Part shown: piece by piece, positions 50,216-59,043 of the stretch
Position numbering within the stretch: position 1 is the stretch's first letter
Layout of the letters: the number at the start of each line of letters is the position of its first letter
Virus record (IMG/VR): IMGVR_UViG_3300027896_000001
Coordinates: 62,001-126,000 of that record
Reading direction: 5' to 3' (one strand)
DNA from: a virus
Length of the DNA: 64,000 bases
Program-made: the position numbers and the translations under genes
Notes under the pieces: generated by a model
Told to the model about the DNA's origin: nothing
What the model saw: only the letters and a program-made list of their open reading frames with translations
Database searches by the model: none

Positions 50216-52177
50216 ATGATTAAATTCGTTGAATACGAAGCGTTTGATGAACATGGACAACATATTGTTCCTGTGAACAGTTTATATCATATGAACAAGG
50301 TTGCCTCTGGTTCATATTCTCCAGAATTAATGAAAGTAATTCTGAATATGAAGCGTAGACAGGATCGGTACTATGTTGTCATTAACGCATTAGGTTCGTA
50401 TGAAATATGGGGGTGCAATAGAAATGGTGATGCATTTCCTGAAATAGGATTAACTCATAAATCCTTAAGAACAGATATGGGAACACCAAATGATTATGGA
50501 TATAAAACTTTTGAATATTACGCAAGACTTTACAAGCATCATGTAAATAAAGATCCTAATAATTCTTTCGGAGAAATAGTATTTGCACACTGGAATCCCG
50601 TCACGCATCGAGTTGAGCTTATTGTTGCTATTAACATGGAGAATGGAAAAGATATTATAGACGCCCTTGAAAAGCAACAACAAGTAGCTGTGTCGATGGG
50701 ATGTAAGGTAAAATGGGACCGATGCAGTATATGCGGAAACAAAGCGGCTACGAGAGAAAAATACTGCAAGCATCTCAAAGACTATATGAGAGAAGTTGTT
50801 GATAAGGATTTGTCTGAAATATGGTCAACAGAAACTGGTCGAAGAATTATTCCTGGAATGCAGGTTTTTGCCTACAATGATTTTCCAAGATTTTTTGATA
50901 TATCCAGAGTCTATATCGGCGCAGACAGAACATCATACATACTTGGAAAAGCGGCGTCAAAGGGATATACCGCCTATTCAGCAGACATTGCCGACGCATT
51001 AGGCGTCACTGATAAAATGATTGATAAATTAGCAATAGTCGGGAAACAAGGTGAAATAGAAAAAGAACTTGGCGGAGCTGTCAGCGAAAGCGACATTGAT
51101 AAGCCTGACACTGACGGTTCAGTTTCAAATATCGAGGAAATGAATGTAATAAGAAAAGCCCTTGATGAAAAAATAAGACACACAATAGCCGCAGAACCGA
51201 AACTTCCAAATAATTTACTGGATTCGATGTCTGCGTCTTTACCTTTAGAAACAATTTTTTCTACTTTATTCGGACTCGGAATACACCCGAAACCGGTTGA
51301 ATTCCAAAGAATCATCCTTGTAAAAATAAACCAAAAACCTCTTGCTGATGAACTTGAGGAAAATAATACGGTTTTTGATTACAATGATGATTCAGAAACC
51401 ACTCCTATTGAGTTGTCTAATTCTGATTTCAGCGACACTCTTGGGAAAGCGCTCACTCCATTTCTTCAGGAGAGAAGTTGCTTTCCAAGCATGCTTGGAC
51501 CAAGAATACGCGCTGTTATCATCAAGACAGCTCAATTAAATAGGAATGGCCAACCTTGGCCGGAAACGGAAAAAAAGGAAATGAGAATTGATCCTAGGCT
51601 TGCTGCTCTGGGAGGGTTAGCTGCACTATATTCTGGATTAAAATTAAAGGCGCTCGGTTATGGAGCAAAGGATTTGGCAGCAATTTTTGCCAATAAACCT
51701 TGGTTAAGAACTCTTTTTGGCGGAAGTGTAATGTGGAAAATTTATGATGAAATTGATAAGGGAAATATAGAAAATCAAGCATTACCTTCTGCAACCGCTT
51801 ACGCCAATATTTTACAGAATACAAATCTTTCAGGGCATATTGTTAAACAAGCAGCTCGTTTTATCAAGCCTAAATTCAGGACAGACCTTGGCAATTCTTT
51901 AGGATATGGGCTCCTTACAAGCGCAGTTGCGCTTCCATCAGCCTATGTCGCAAACGCCTGGAATCAGAAGTCAATGTATGAAAAAGGTGTTGAAGTCTTT
52001 CCAGGCGCAAACAAATTAACATCCAATCCCATAAGCACCGCCATAGTTGGCGGAGGTGGAATTGCAGCGGCTCATTATGGTGGAACTAAAATGATTGATA
52101 AGATAATGGGGCCCAAATTTGTAGACAGGGCTGGAAAAGTAATTAAGAGCGGAATAAAGAATGTCTTGAAAAGGTAA
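50216..52177 (+). CDS. Probable prohead protease/core protein
   Basis: 653 residues. Residues 50-200 contain NRNGDAFPEIGLTHKSLR, YYARLYKHHVNKDPNNSFG, HRVELIVAINMENG and VAVSMGCKVKWDRCSICGNKA followed by YCKHLKDYM. This block (NGD-FP, H-V-N, V-S-M-G, CSICG...YC-HL) is typical of phage prohead protease/core proteins with a His and Ser catalytic pair and a zinc site. The rest is helical and includes a Gly-rich hydrophobic C-terminal third. Position just upstream of scaffold-like and capsid genes agrees. Catalytic assignment is by pattern only. Confidence 0.55.
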   Translation: MIKFVEYEAFDEHGQHIVPVNSLYHMNKVASGSYSPELMKVILNMKRRQDRYYVVINALGSYEIWGCNRNGDAFPEIGLTHKSLRTDMGTPNDYGYKTFEYYARLYKHHVNKDPNNSFGEIVFAHWNPVTHRVELIVAINMENGKDIIDALEKQQQVAVSMGCKVKWDRCSICGNKAATREKYCKHLKDYMREVVDKDLSEIWSTETGRRIIPGMQVFAYNDFPRFFDISRVYIGADRTSYILGKAASKGYTAYSADIADALGVTDKMIDKLAIVGKQGEIEKELGGAVSESDIDKPDTDGSVSNIEEMNVIRKALDEKIRHTIAAEPKLPNNLLDSMSASLPLETIFSTLFGLGIHPKPVEFQRIILVKINQKPLADELEENNTVFDYNDDSETTPIELSNSDFSDTLGKALTPFLQERSCFPSMLGPRIRAVIIKTAQLNRNGQPWPETEKKEMRIDPRLAALGGLAALYSGLKLKALGYGAKDLAAIFANKPWLRTLFGGSVMWKIYDEIDKGNIENQALPSATAYANILQNTNLSGHIVKQAARFIKPKFRTDLGNSLGYGLLTSAVALPSAYVANAWNQKSMYEKGVEVFPGANKLTSNPISTAIVGGGGIAAAHYGGTKMIDKIMGPKFVDRAGKVIKSGIKNVLKR

Positions 52178-52282
52178 TGCCGAGGTTTTATAATTAAATT
52201 GCGTCCTGGATATTATCTAAGTTATATTATTAACTGTTGAAACTGTTTACAACCTTTTTTTCCTAAATAATGGAGGATCCAA

Positions 52283-53185
52283 ATGGAACGCAGAACCAGT
52301 CATTTTGAAGACCATCTCAGTGTCGTCGAAGCCGGCCACGAAAAAACCGCATCGAAACTCTCAGCAAAAGGACAAAATACAACCCTACTCGCCAAACTCG
52401 CCGCAGAACTCGGGCTTGAAGGCAATCCGCCAGTAGCAGAAGGACAGAAAGAACTTCCAGGACGCGAACCTTCAGAGGCCAGTACCGAAGTCGCTGCCGC
52501 AATGGACGGTGTCGCGAATCCGCAGCTTGTCGCGGCAGGGACAGACGTCGCGGCCCAGGCAATAGGAATGGAACCCAAGGTCGTCGGTGAGACCGATCCA
52601 GTCCTCATTGCGACAGGCGAAGGCGAAGTGACCGATGCCGAAAATCTGAACCGTACCGAAGAGGCTGTCGCGGCCGCCGGTCGCGGAGCAGGCGGGGCGC
52701 AGGAAGGAAAACTTGAAACGGCGGCTGTCAATGCTCCTGAAAAAGCGGAAGCCGAAAAAGTCGGCCAGCTTATCGCCAGATCATTCCAAGCAACGTTGGA
52801 AAAAGACGCCGCGGATATCGAGTACACGGAAGCGCTCAATTTCCTCGCTGACAGGGGTATGCTGGACAATTATACGATTCGGGATCCCGGCCTCGAAAAA
52901 GTAGCATCGGAAGAAGTTGATGCACTCGAGAAAATCGCAAGCGGTCAGCCGCTTACGAGGGATGATGTCATCGCTGCCGCTGCCCAATATATCGAGGTCG
53001 AAAAAATCGCCGAAGAGGCAGATGCTCAAGGCCGCGCGGAAGCGCACGAGCTTGTGGAACAGGTTGCCGAGGAAGAGAAGCTTGCAGAGCTTGAGAACGA
53101 AGAGCAGGAAAAAATCGCCGAGCTTATGCAGGACGAGAACGTAGTCGCCGCGGTGAAGGTTCTGAAACAGTACAACCTCCTGTAA
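52283..53185 (+). CDS. Acidic scaffold-like protein
   Basis: 300 residues with a GGAGG-like site upstream. Ala/Glu-rich, acidic, no aromatic core until about 185, then helical; EK-x-A signatures recur (HEKTASK, LEKDAAD, LEKVASE, LEKIASG, VEKIAEE, QEKIAEL). GC-rich codons unlike the AT-rich neighbours, shared with the capsid gene, suggest high expression. Acidic helical proteins before the capsid gene are commonly scaffolds. Confidence 0.5.
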   Translation: MERRTSHFEDHLSVVEAGHEKTASKLSAKGQNTTLLAKLAAELGLEGNPPVAEGQKELPGREPSEASTEVAAAMDGVANPQLVAAGTDVAAQAIGMEPKVVGETDPVLIATGEGEVTDAENLNRTEEAVAAAGRGAGGAQEGKLETAAVNAPEKAEAEKVGQLIARSFQATLEKDAADIEYTEALNFLADRGMLDNYTIRDPGLEKVASEEVDALEKIASGQPLTRDDVIAAAAQYIEVEKIAEEADAQGRAEAHELVEQVAEEEKLAELENEEQEKIAELMQDENVVAAVKVLKQYNLL

Positions 53186-53210
53186 TCACTCGTTGATATA
53201 GGAGCGTTCG

Positions 53211-53714
53211 ATGTTGATGAAAGAAACAAATATCGGCCGCCTTATCCTGGAAAATATCCCAATGGTTAAGGTGGCCGATAAAAATAAAAATTTCGACCCT
53301 TCCAGGGCTGTTGTAATCGCACAGGGATTGGCCAAGGTCGCATCATATCAGTACAATGAAAAGGTGTACCAGTCAGTCCAAGAAATGATGAAAATAGCCT
53401 CGGAATGTCTTGTCAATCTCAAATCCGCGTTCGACGAGGCAATGGAGAAAAATGCTCAGCTGCGCAAGGCGGCTGAAGTTCAATGCATCATAGAGGACAT
53501 GATGCTTAATGGCCTTGTTGGAGAACACGAAGTTCAAGAGAAGGTCGCCGAACTTATGGGCAAAACTCCTGAAAAGCTTGAAATAATGAAAGAGGCTGTC
53601 AAGCTTGCCAGTGGCGGAAAGAGTGGAAATATTTTTTCATTGGAAGCGGATTCTCCTATAATTAAAACCGCTTCTCAGAAACCTGGTATTTTTGATTCGG
53701 TAATTCCACAGTAA
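53211..53714 (+). CDS. Helical virion-region protein
   Basis: 167 residues with AGGAG upstream. Helical, with repeated K-[VIT]-A signatures (MVKVADK, LAKVASYQ, MMKIASE, QEKVAEL, VKLASGG, IIKTASQ) and a C-terminal IFDSVIPQ. It sits between the scaffold-like and decoration genes. No family is recognised; a head-assembly role is inferred. Confidence 0.55.
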   Translation: MLMKETNIGRLILENIPMVKVADKNKNFDPSRAVVIAQGLAKVASYQYNEKVYQSVQEMMKIASECLVNLKSAFDEAMEKNAQLRKAAEVQCIIEDMMLNGLVGEHEVQEKVAELMGKTPEKLEIMKEAVKLASGGKSGNIFSLEADSPIIKTASQKPGIFDSVIPQ

Positions 53715-53735
53715 TCACAAACAAAGGAGTATCAC

Positions 53736-54257
53736 ATGTTGGAAATTCTTACCCCACTTAATAAGTGCGAACGCGTATCTCGGCAGATCGCCCCTGCAAC
53801 ATTTGTTGCAAAACCGGGCGAATGGGCTCAGGTTGAGTCCGACGGTTCACTGATCAATGTAGAGGCCGGCGTAAATGCAAAAATCAACAAACTCGTTATT
53901 GGCAGTGCATCATCGAACCAATACGAGTCTCATGACGTTGAGGTGGGGCGCATCACCTCGATGGAAAGCCATGGAATCCGCTGCAAGGTCGATACTGTTG
54001 GTTTTCACGATGTTGTTTCCCAGGGCGACGAACTCGTCGTTTCGAGCGCGTCGGATTCCCTTGGCAAACTGATGTCGGTCAACAGGGCAGCTTCGGGAAC
54101 ATACGAGGTTGTTGCAAGGGCAGAAGAAGTGAATCTCACAACCGGCTATCTCATTTTCAGAACCGTGTCTCCGTATATGAAGGCCGTTTCTCACGCAAGT
54201 ACGAGCGCGAGTGCTTCGGCCAGCCCGTCGGCAAGTGTGTCGGCGAGTCCTTCCTAG
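53736..54257 (+). CDS. Capsid decoration-like protein 1 with Ser/Ala tail
   Basis: 173 residues with AAAGGAG upstream. Residues 1-150 are a beta domain (AKINKLVIGSASSNQYESHD, VGRITSMESHGIRCKV, GDELVVSSASDSLGKL) shared with the protein at 56754. The C-terminus is a Ser/Ala/Pro tail (SASASASPSASVSASPS). Location just before the capsid gene and GC-rich codons indicate an abundant outer-shell protein; the tail may be glycosylated. Confidence 0.6.
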   Translation: MLEILTPLNKCERVSRQIAPATFVAKPGEWAQVESDGSLINVEAGVNAKINKLVIGSASSNQYESHDVEVGRITSMESHGIRCKVDTVGFHDVVSQGDELVVSSASDSLGKLMSVNRAASGTYEVVARAEEVNLTTGYLIFRTVSPYMKAVSHASTSASASASPSASVSASPS

Positions 54258-54272
54258 TCAATAAAAAGGTTG

Positions 54273-54295
54273 GGGCCGTACCTTTAAATCGGCCC
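54273..54295 (+). other. Intergenic hairpin
   Basis: GGGCCG pairs with CGGCCC around an 11-base loop between the decoration and capsid genes. It has no T-run and may be an attenuator or mRNA-processing site. Confidence 0.35.
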
Positions 54296-54358
54296 ACGTT
54301 TAACTGAACGAAATCAGTAAAACTAAAAGTTTCTAAACCAAATTAAAAGGAGCCAAGT

Positions 54359-55387
54359 ATGTTGCGAGATCTTTCTGCGGTCCAGTTTAACGAGGCCTTC
54401 CTCGAAAAAATTGCGACCATTGAAGGGCAGGCGCAACTTACAGAGGCCGGTCGTCAATACGTCAAGACCGAGCTTCTGGAAGCTGCGTTTTCGCGCGCGA
54501 TAATTCCCCAGGAACCAGTCACGACATCTGATTGTCAGAGGAACATCAACGACAATTCCCTGTACATCATTCGCGACATCGAACCCGAGGCAGCGGCCGT
54601 CGGCGTCGACAACCTGGGTGAGCCCAATGGCAAATACGTGAAGGGTGAAAGGTACATCATCCCGATCGTGAACTTTGCCACAAACCGGTTCCAGATCACC
54701 GTGGAAGACCTTCGTGCGTACCAGTACAAAATCACGAAGCGTATCGAGGACAAATCGGTGCCAGTCCTCGAAAAATTGGAAGACAAGTTCTTCCTTCGTC
54801 TCGTCGGCGCCGCTGTTGGTGTTGCCTCTGCCGGTTCCCAAAAAGCCGTTGCATACGCGGCCGGCGACAACACTCTGGAAATTTCGACACGCGACATCGT
54901 CAAGATCAAGAACACTCTCGCGTCTGGCATCAATGGCAGCGATGCAAAGCGCAAAGAGGTCGGCTGCATTCTCATGTGCCAGGAAGCATTCGAAACCGCA
55001 GTCATTCTGCCGAGTGCCGGCGATGACTTCGGTAAGGACCGTGTTCTGAATGGTATCTCTTCGGATACCCTCTTCGGAACAAAGGTCGTTCGGACAATCA
55101 AGAGCGATGTTCTGCCGCGCGGCCACATGTGGGCCTTCACGACCCCGGACTTTTTCGGCCACAATTTCGCATTGGGCGATCCCAATTTCGAAATCAAGTC
55201 GAACTTCGGGCTCATCGAATGGCAGACGAAGGAATCAATCGGAATGGGTATCGGGAACGCCCTTTCCGCAGCGCTTATGACTCTCAAGGGTTCCGTGAAT
55301 CCGGGCGGGTCGACCCCTCTCGTGGTTACATCAGACGGAACAGTTCCTCAGGCAATTCTGGATTACTACGCTTCTCTAAAGGTGTAA
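54359..55387 (+). CDS. Major capsid protein (HK97 fold)
   Basis: 342 residues with AAAGGAG upstream. Pattern fits HK97-type capsids: N-terminal helical part, then VKGERYIIPIVNFATNRFQI, a spine-like helix with EKLEDKFFLRLVGAAV, DIVKIKNTLASG, and GTKVVRTIKSDVLP, ending in a beta-rich A-domain (MWAFTTPDFFGHNF). The first residues contain FLEKIATIEGQ, the recurrent signature, possibly a cleaved delta region. Codon use is GC-rich, as expected for the most abundant protein, and a strong terminator follows. Confidence 0.8.
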   Translation: MLRDLSAVQFNEAFLEKIATIEGQAQLTEAGRQYVKTELLEAAFSRAIIPQEPVTTSDCQRNINDNSLYIIRDIEPEAAAVGVDNLGEPNGKYVKGERYIIPIVNFATNRFQITVEDLRAYQYKITKRIEDKSVPVLEKLEDKFFLRLVGAAVGVASAGSQKAVAYAAGDNTLEISTRDIVKIKNTLASGINGSDAKRKEVGCILMCQEAFETAVILPSAGDDFGKDRVLNGISSDTLFGTKVVRTIKSDVLPRGHMWAFTTPDFFGHNFALGDPNFEIKSNFGLIEWQTKESIGMGIGNALSAALMTLKGSVNPGGSTPLVVTSDGTVPQAILDYYASLKV

Positions 55388-55418
55388 GCCTGAAAGAAAG
55401 CGTATCGTTGGCGAAAAA

Positions 55419-55447
55419 AAAGGCCTGGCCCATCGGCCGGGCCTTTT
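55419..55447 (+). terminator. Rho-independent terminator after the capsid gene
   Basis: AAAGGCC-TGGCC pairs with GGCC-GGGCCTTT, flanked by A and T runs. Confidence 0.9.
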
Positions 55448-55471
55448 TGACAAGAAATAAGAAGGTTTATT

Positions 55472-55963
55472 ATGGCACTATCATTAAGCGAATATAGAGA
55501 TGCGTTGCGCACGTTTCTTAAGGATAGCCCTGAACTAAATAGATTGTTAAAATTTGAAAAAGAAAACACAGATCCTCAATTGGATCTTTATTTAAATATG
55601 GCAATTGGTTTCTTGAATTCAATTCCACCTTACATAGGGCCGTTTAGTTGGGAAAATTTTCCGATACCAAATCTTGTAATACATCAAGCCACAATTGAAT
55701 CTTTAATATCAAATAGTATTGTTCAGGCAAGAAATGAATTAACTTATAATAACGGCGGCGTCACTCTTAAAGTTGCAGACGGCGCAAGATACGTCACGAT
55801 TATTCAATTAATATATCGCGCAACCGATCAGGAAATAAGCGCATTGAAAAACATAAAAATAGCCATCAATATTCAACAGGGATATGGCGGCGTTTCAAGC
55901 CCATATTCCTATTTGCATGGAAGATCAGCAATTCTTAATCCCAATTCAATATTGGCTGGATAA
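55472..55963 (+). CDS. Head-tail connector-like hypothetical protein
   Basis: 163 residues, AAGAAGG upstream. Helical N-terminus (LSLSEYRDALRTFLKDSPEL) then a mixed region with NGGVTLKVADGARYVTII. Proteins of this size just after the capsid gene often complete the head-tail junction; there is no direct evidence for that here. Confidence 0.5.
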   Translation: MALSLSEYRDALRTFLKDSPELNRLLKFEKENTDPQLDLYLNMAIGFLNSIPPYIGPFSWENFPIPNLVIHQATIESLISNSIVQARNELTYNNGGVTLKVADGARYVTIIQLIYRATDQEISALKNIKIAINIQQGYGGVSSPYSYLHGRSAILNPNSILAG

Positions 55964-55979
55964 TTAAAAAGGAGTATTC

Positions 55980-56720
55980 ATGGAACAGACAACTCTTAAA
56001 AAACAGGCTTGTGATGCAGGCAGAAGAGCAGCTTCTGCAGCTAAAAAAAGCATGCCTATGAAAAAACTCGCCCAAGGAGATTCAACAGCTTTTGACGAAC
56101 GTGTTCCATCAAACGATGTAGGAATGCAAATGTCAGAAACTCAAGGTCAACCCCAGCCAATGAAAGAAGCTGACCTTGCTCCTGGTTCAGATCAATATGC
56201 AGCCGTTCCAAACGCAGAAGGATTTCAAAATGCGGAAGGAATGGATGAAGGATTGCCGGCTGCGCCCCCGGAGATGATAGGGGCGGCCCATTCGTTTTTA
56301 GGCCCGGATGTCATGCAGGCCGCAATAGGAGGCGACCCAAACGCTCAGGACCTCATAGCGCGAACAGCAGCGCAGGTAGGAAGCGCTTTCATGACTATGT
56401 CTGCCAATACCCAGCCTCAGCAGGATATGGGCGCACAGCCAGGCATGGAGGGCATGGAAGGTCAGGAACAGGCTCAGATGGCTCCGCCAGCAATTACCTC
56501 TCCTGAAGAGGATTTGGCGGCCGAACTGGTGCCAAATGTGATTTCTCCAGTCCCACAGGCCGGAATGAATCAAGGGATGGCAGAACCAATTCCTGGTCAG
56601 TCCGCTCCAGAAGGGGCAGCTCCTGCCGAAGGAGAGCCAGAAGGTGAAGGAGAAAATCAGAAAGTCGATATAGGAACTGTTGCAAAATTAATCAATCTTG
56701 CGAAAGCAGGAAAAATTTAA
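55980..56720 (+). CDS. Low-complexity Met/Gln/Pro-rich protein
   Basis: 246 residues with AAAGGAG upstream. Basic first 35 residues with LKKQACDAG and MKKLAQGDS signatures, then a long Met/Gln/Pro/Gly-rich disordered region (MGAQPGMEGMEGQEQAQM) and a short helical end (VDIGTVAKLINLAKAGKI). Possibly a disordered virion component or scaffold. No family is recognised. Confidence 0.5.
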   Translation: MEQTTLKKQACDAGRRAASAAKKSMPMKKLAQGDSTAFDERVPSNDVGMQMSETQGQPQPMKEADLAPGSDQYAAVPNAEGFQNAEGMDEGLPAAPPEMIGAAHSFLGPDVMQAAIGGDPNAQDLIARTAAQVGSAFMTMSANTQPQQDMGAQPGMEGMEGQEQAQMAPPAITSPEEDLAAELVPNVISPVPQAGMNQGMAEPIPGQSAPEGAAPAEGEPEGEGENQKVDIGTVAKLINLAKAGKI

Positions 56721-56753
56721 TCTGAATTTTCAATCAACTTAAAGGAGAAACCT

Positions 56754-57470
56754 ATGGCAGATTCACCGTCAATCAGCCCGTCAGCTTCTGAAAGCACATC
56801 GGTAAGTCCCTCAGGGTCAGCCAGCGCATCGGTAAGTCCCTCAGGGTCAGCCAGCGCATCAGTAAGCCCCTCAGGGTCAGCCAGCGCATCAGTAAGTCCC
56901 TCGGGGTCGGCCAGCGCATCAGTAAGTCCTTCCGGATCGGGAAGTCCTTCCGGATCAAAAAGCCCGTCCGCGTCACCAAGCGCTTCGCCGTCTGCGGCAA
57001 TACCGGAAAAACCCATGCTCGAAATTTTAACACTGATGGAAAAGATCGAAAGGGTTTCCCGGTCGATAGAGTCAAGTTTTGTGGCCTACCCAGGACTCTG
57101 GGCGGTACTCAATAATGACGGCTCGATCGAAAACATCACAGAAGGGTCGAATGCGAAGGTTAATAAACTCGTTATTGGATCCAAGTCATCCAGTGTCTAC
57201 GAGTCGCATGACACCGCGGTCGGAAGAATAACGACCATGGAAAGTCATGGCACAAGATGCAAAGTCAATTCCGGCGGATTCTACGGCAAAGTAAACCAGG
57301 GCGACAGGCTTGTGGTTTCGAGCTTTGCCAATTCACTCGGCAAGCTTGTATCCGTTGAAGAAACCGCAGAAACAGGAGATCATGAAATAGTTGCGCGGTG
57401 CGAAGAGGTCGATCCAAACGGCGATTGGATCGTCTTCAGGACAATGTCGCCAACAATCGTTTCTCTTTGA
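56754..57470 (+). CDS. Capsid decoration-like protein 2 with repeat N-terminus
   Basis: 238 residues with AAAGGAG upstream. Residues 1-90 are repeats of SVSPSGSASA and SPSGS; residues 92-238 are a paralogue of the 173-residue protein domain (AKVNKLVIGSKSSSVYESHD, RITTMESHGTRCKVN, GDRLVVSSFANSLGKLVSV). The Ser/Ala/Pro extension is at the N-terminus here and the C-terminus there, so the shared beta domain has gained tails on opposite ends. Likely an outer-shell protein with an exposed mucin-like arm. Confidence 0.65.
   Translation: MADSPSISPSASESTSVSPSGSASASVSPSGSASASVSPSGSASASVSPSGSASASVSPSGSGSPSGSKSPSASPSASPSAAIPEKPMLEILTLMEKIERVSRSIESSFVAYPGLWAVLNNDGSIENITEGSNAKVNKLVIGSKSSSVYESHDTAVGRITTMESHGTRCKVNSGGFYGKVNQGDRLVVSSFANSLGKLVSVEETAETGDHEIVARCEEVDPNGDWIVFRTMSPTIVSL
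56796..56945 (+). repeat. Tandem 30-base coding repeats
   Basis: About five nearly identical 30-base units with core AGTAAGTCCCTCAGGGTCAG encoding SVSPSGSASA within the decoration gene; copy number is likely variable. Confidence 0.85.
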
Positions 57471-57496
57471 TAATTAAAACATTTTTAAAGTCCATA

Positions 57497-57534
57497 GAGG
57501 CAATAATACTATTTATCGTACTATTGCCTCTTTT
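57497..57534 (+). terminator. Rho-independent terminator
   Basis: GAGGCAATA pairs with TATTGCCTC, followed by TTTT, after the decoration gene. Confidence 0.85.
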
Positions 57535-57554
57535 GGCTTAATAAGGTAGATAAG

Positions 57555-58319
57555 ATGCGTTTGACAATAGGTATGCCAAGTTATAATAATTTTTCTGAAG
57601 TCTGGTTTACCATTCAGGCTTTAAGAATGTATCATAACTTAAAAGATTGTGAAATACTTGTAGTCGATAATTTTGGTGAAAAAAACATGGAAAAATTTAT
57701 AAAACAAAATGGTAAAGGAATAGTTAGATATGAAAAATTTGTAGATCGCGTAGGAACAAGTTGTGCTAAAAATAAGATATTCGAACTGGCAAAAGGCGAA
57801 ATGGTTATTTGCATGGATTCTCATGTTTTACTTAAACCCGGGGCTCTTGATAATATTCCTGTTACAGATGACTTGATCCATGGCCCATTAATATACGCCA
57901 GTACAAATTATTATTGTTGTGAATGGCTGCCGGTATGGCGCGGGAATATGTGGGGAATATGGGGAAAAAGTGTTACAAAACTGCCAGACAAACCATTCGA
58001 AATATGGGGAATGGGGTGTGGATTTTTTTTAACAAAAAAAAGCAGTTGGCTTGGTTACAATAAAAACTTTAAAGGATTCGGAGGAGAACAAGGATATCTT
58101 CACGAAAAATACAGAAAAGCAGGAAGAAAAGTATGGTGCTATCCTCAGTTCGTATGGATGCACATGTTTGATAGAAAAATACCTTATCCATTAGATATGT
58201 CATTAAGAGTGAGGAATTACATTATAGGATTTCAAGAATTAGGGCTTGATACCACTCCAATAAAACAGCATTACGGAGAAAAACTTTTTACAGAAGCAAT
58301 GGCTAAAATAAATGGATAA
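57555..58319 (+). CDS. GalNAc-transferase-like glycosyltransferase
   Basis: 254 residues with AAGGTAG upstream. GT-A fold: N-terminal TIGMPSYNNFSEVWFTIQAL, the metal site MDSHVLLKPG (DxH), and GFGGEQGYLHEKYRKAGR followed by FVWMHMF. A DxH site and a GGE...E..R..G block are hallmarks of polypeptide GalNAc-transferases (GT27) and their bacterial GT2 relatives. It follows a decoration protein with a Ser/Ala repeat arm, so that arm is a plausible acceptor. It overlaps the next glycosyltransferase gene. Confidence 0.7.
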   Translation: MRLTIGMPSYNNFSEVWFTIQALRMYHNLKDCEILVVDNFGEKNMEKFIKQNGKGIVRYEKFVDRVGTSCAKNKIFELAKGEMVICMDSHVLLKPGALDNIPVTDDLIHGPLIYASTNYYCCEWLPVWRGNMWGIWGKSVTKLPDKPFEIWGMGCGFFLTKKSSWLGYNKNFKGFGGEQGYLHEKYRKAGRKVWCYPQFVWMHMFDRKIPYPLDMSLRVRNYIIGFQELGLDTTPIKQHYGEKLFTEAMAKING

Positions 58320-59043
58320 ATTAATAAGCGCGCTTTGCATTACTTATGGAAGGCCCAAATTGCTGGAAGAAGCAATTGAAAGCTTTCTCAGGCAGGATTA
58401 TGCAAACAAAGAAATGGTCATTGTAAATGATCTTCCTGAACAGGAATTGGTTTTCGATCATCCTCGAATAAGAATTTTTAATCTTAAAAAACGGGTTGAA
58501 ACAATAGGGGAAAAAAGAAATATCGCCGTTAAGCTGGCAATGGGAAGCATCGTTATTTGCTGGGATGATGACGATATAAATCTTCCATGGCGGATGTCTC
58601 AGGTTATGAATGTATTTAATTCTGATAAAAACATTAAATATTTTAATTTAAAAACAAAATGGTTATGGAGAAAAAACAATCTATCATTTAAACAAAGTTT
58701 GTGTGTTGGATTGCCGGCAATAGATAAAAAAACTCTTTTATATATTGGTGGATATAATTCATTAATAAGGGGAGAAGATACCGATTTAAATAAAAGAATA
58801 GCATTCAATTTGTTGTCACAAAATATTAAATTAATAGCTTTTTCAAAAGAAGAATGCCCAATTATTTATCGACAACATACAGGGTATTATCATCTTTCTT
58901 CAGTAAGCCACAAACCTGATGCAATGAAAATTATAGAAGATTCTGTAAAATCAAAACCAATTAGCGAGATAGTTGTTCTTAACCCTCATTGGGAACAGGA
59001 CTGGTTGCAATTAACCAAGGAGGCGACATGTTATCAAAAATAA
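58312..59043 (+). CDS. GT2-family glycosyltransferase
   Basis: 243 residues. ISALCITYGRPKLLEEAIES, RKRVETIGEKRNIAV-like region, then ICWDDDDINLPWRM, the metal-binding acid site, and IRGEDTDLNKRIAF as acceptor-side motif. GT2 enzymes add sugars from nucleotide-sugar donors. It overlaps both neighbours, so it is co-translated with the GT27-like enzyme and the M15-like gene. Confidence 0.8.
   Translation: MDKLISALCITYGRPKLLEEAIESFLRQDYANKEMVIVNDLPEQELVFDHPRIRIFNLKKRVETIGEKRNIAVKLAMGSIVICWDDDDINLPWRMSQVMNVFNSDKNIKYFNLKTKWLWRKNNLSFKQSLCVGLPAIDKKTLLYIGGYNSLIRGEDTDLNKRIAFNLLSQNIKLIAFSKEECPIIYRQHTGYYHLSSVSHKPDAMKIIEDSVKSKPISEIVVLNPHWEQDWLQLTKEATCYQK

Noticed and set aside
54323-55287. Long minus-strand frames (279 and 250 residues) opposite the capsid gene.
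   Set aside because: Shadows created by the GC-rich codon use of the capsid gene; no binding sites and unnatural composition.
56796-56945. Short regular repeats resembling a CRISPR array.
   Set aside because: They are contiguous in-frame coding repeats of SVSPSGSASA.
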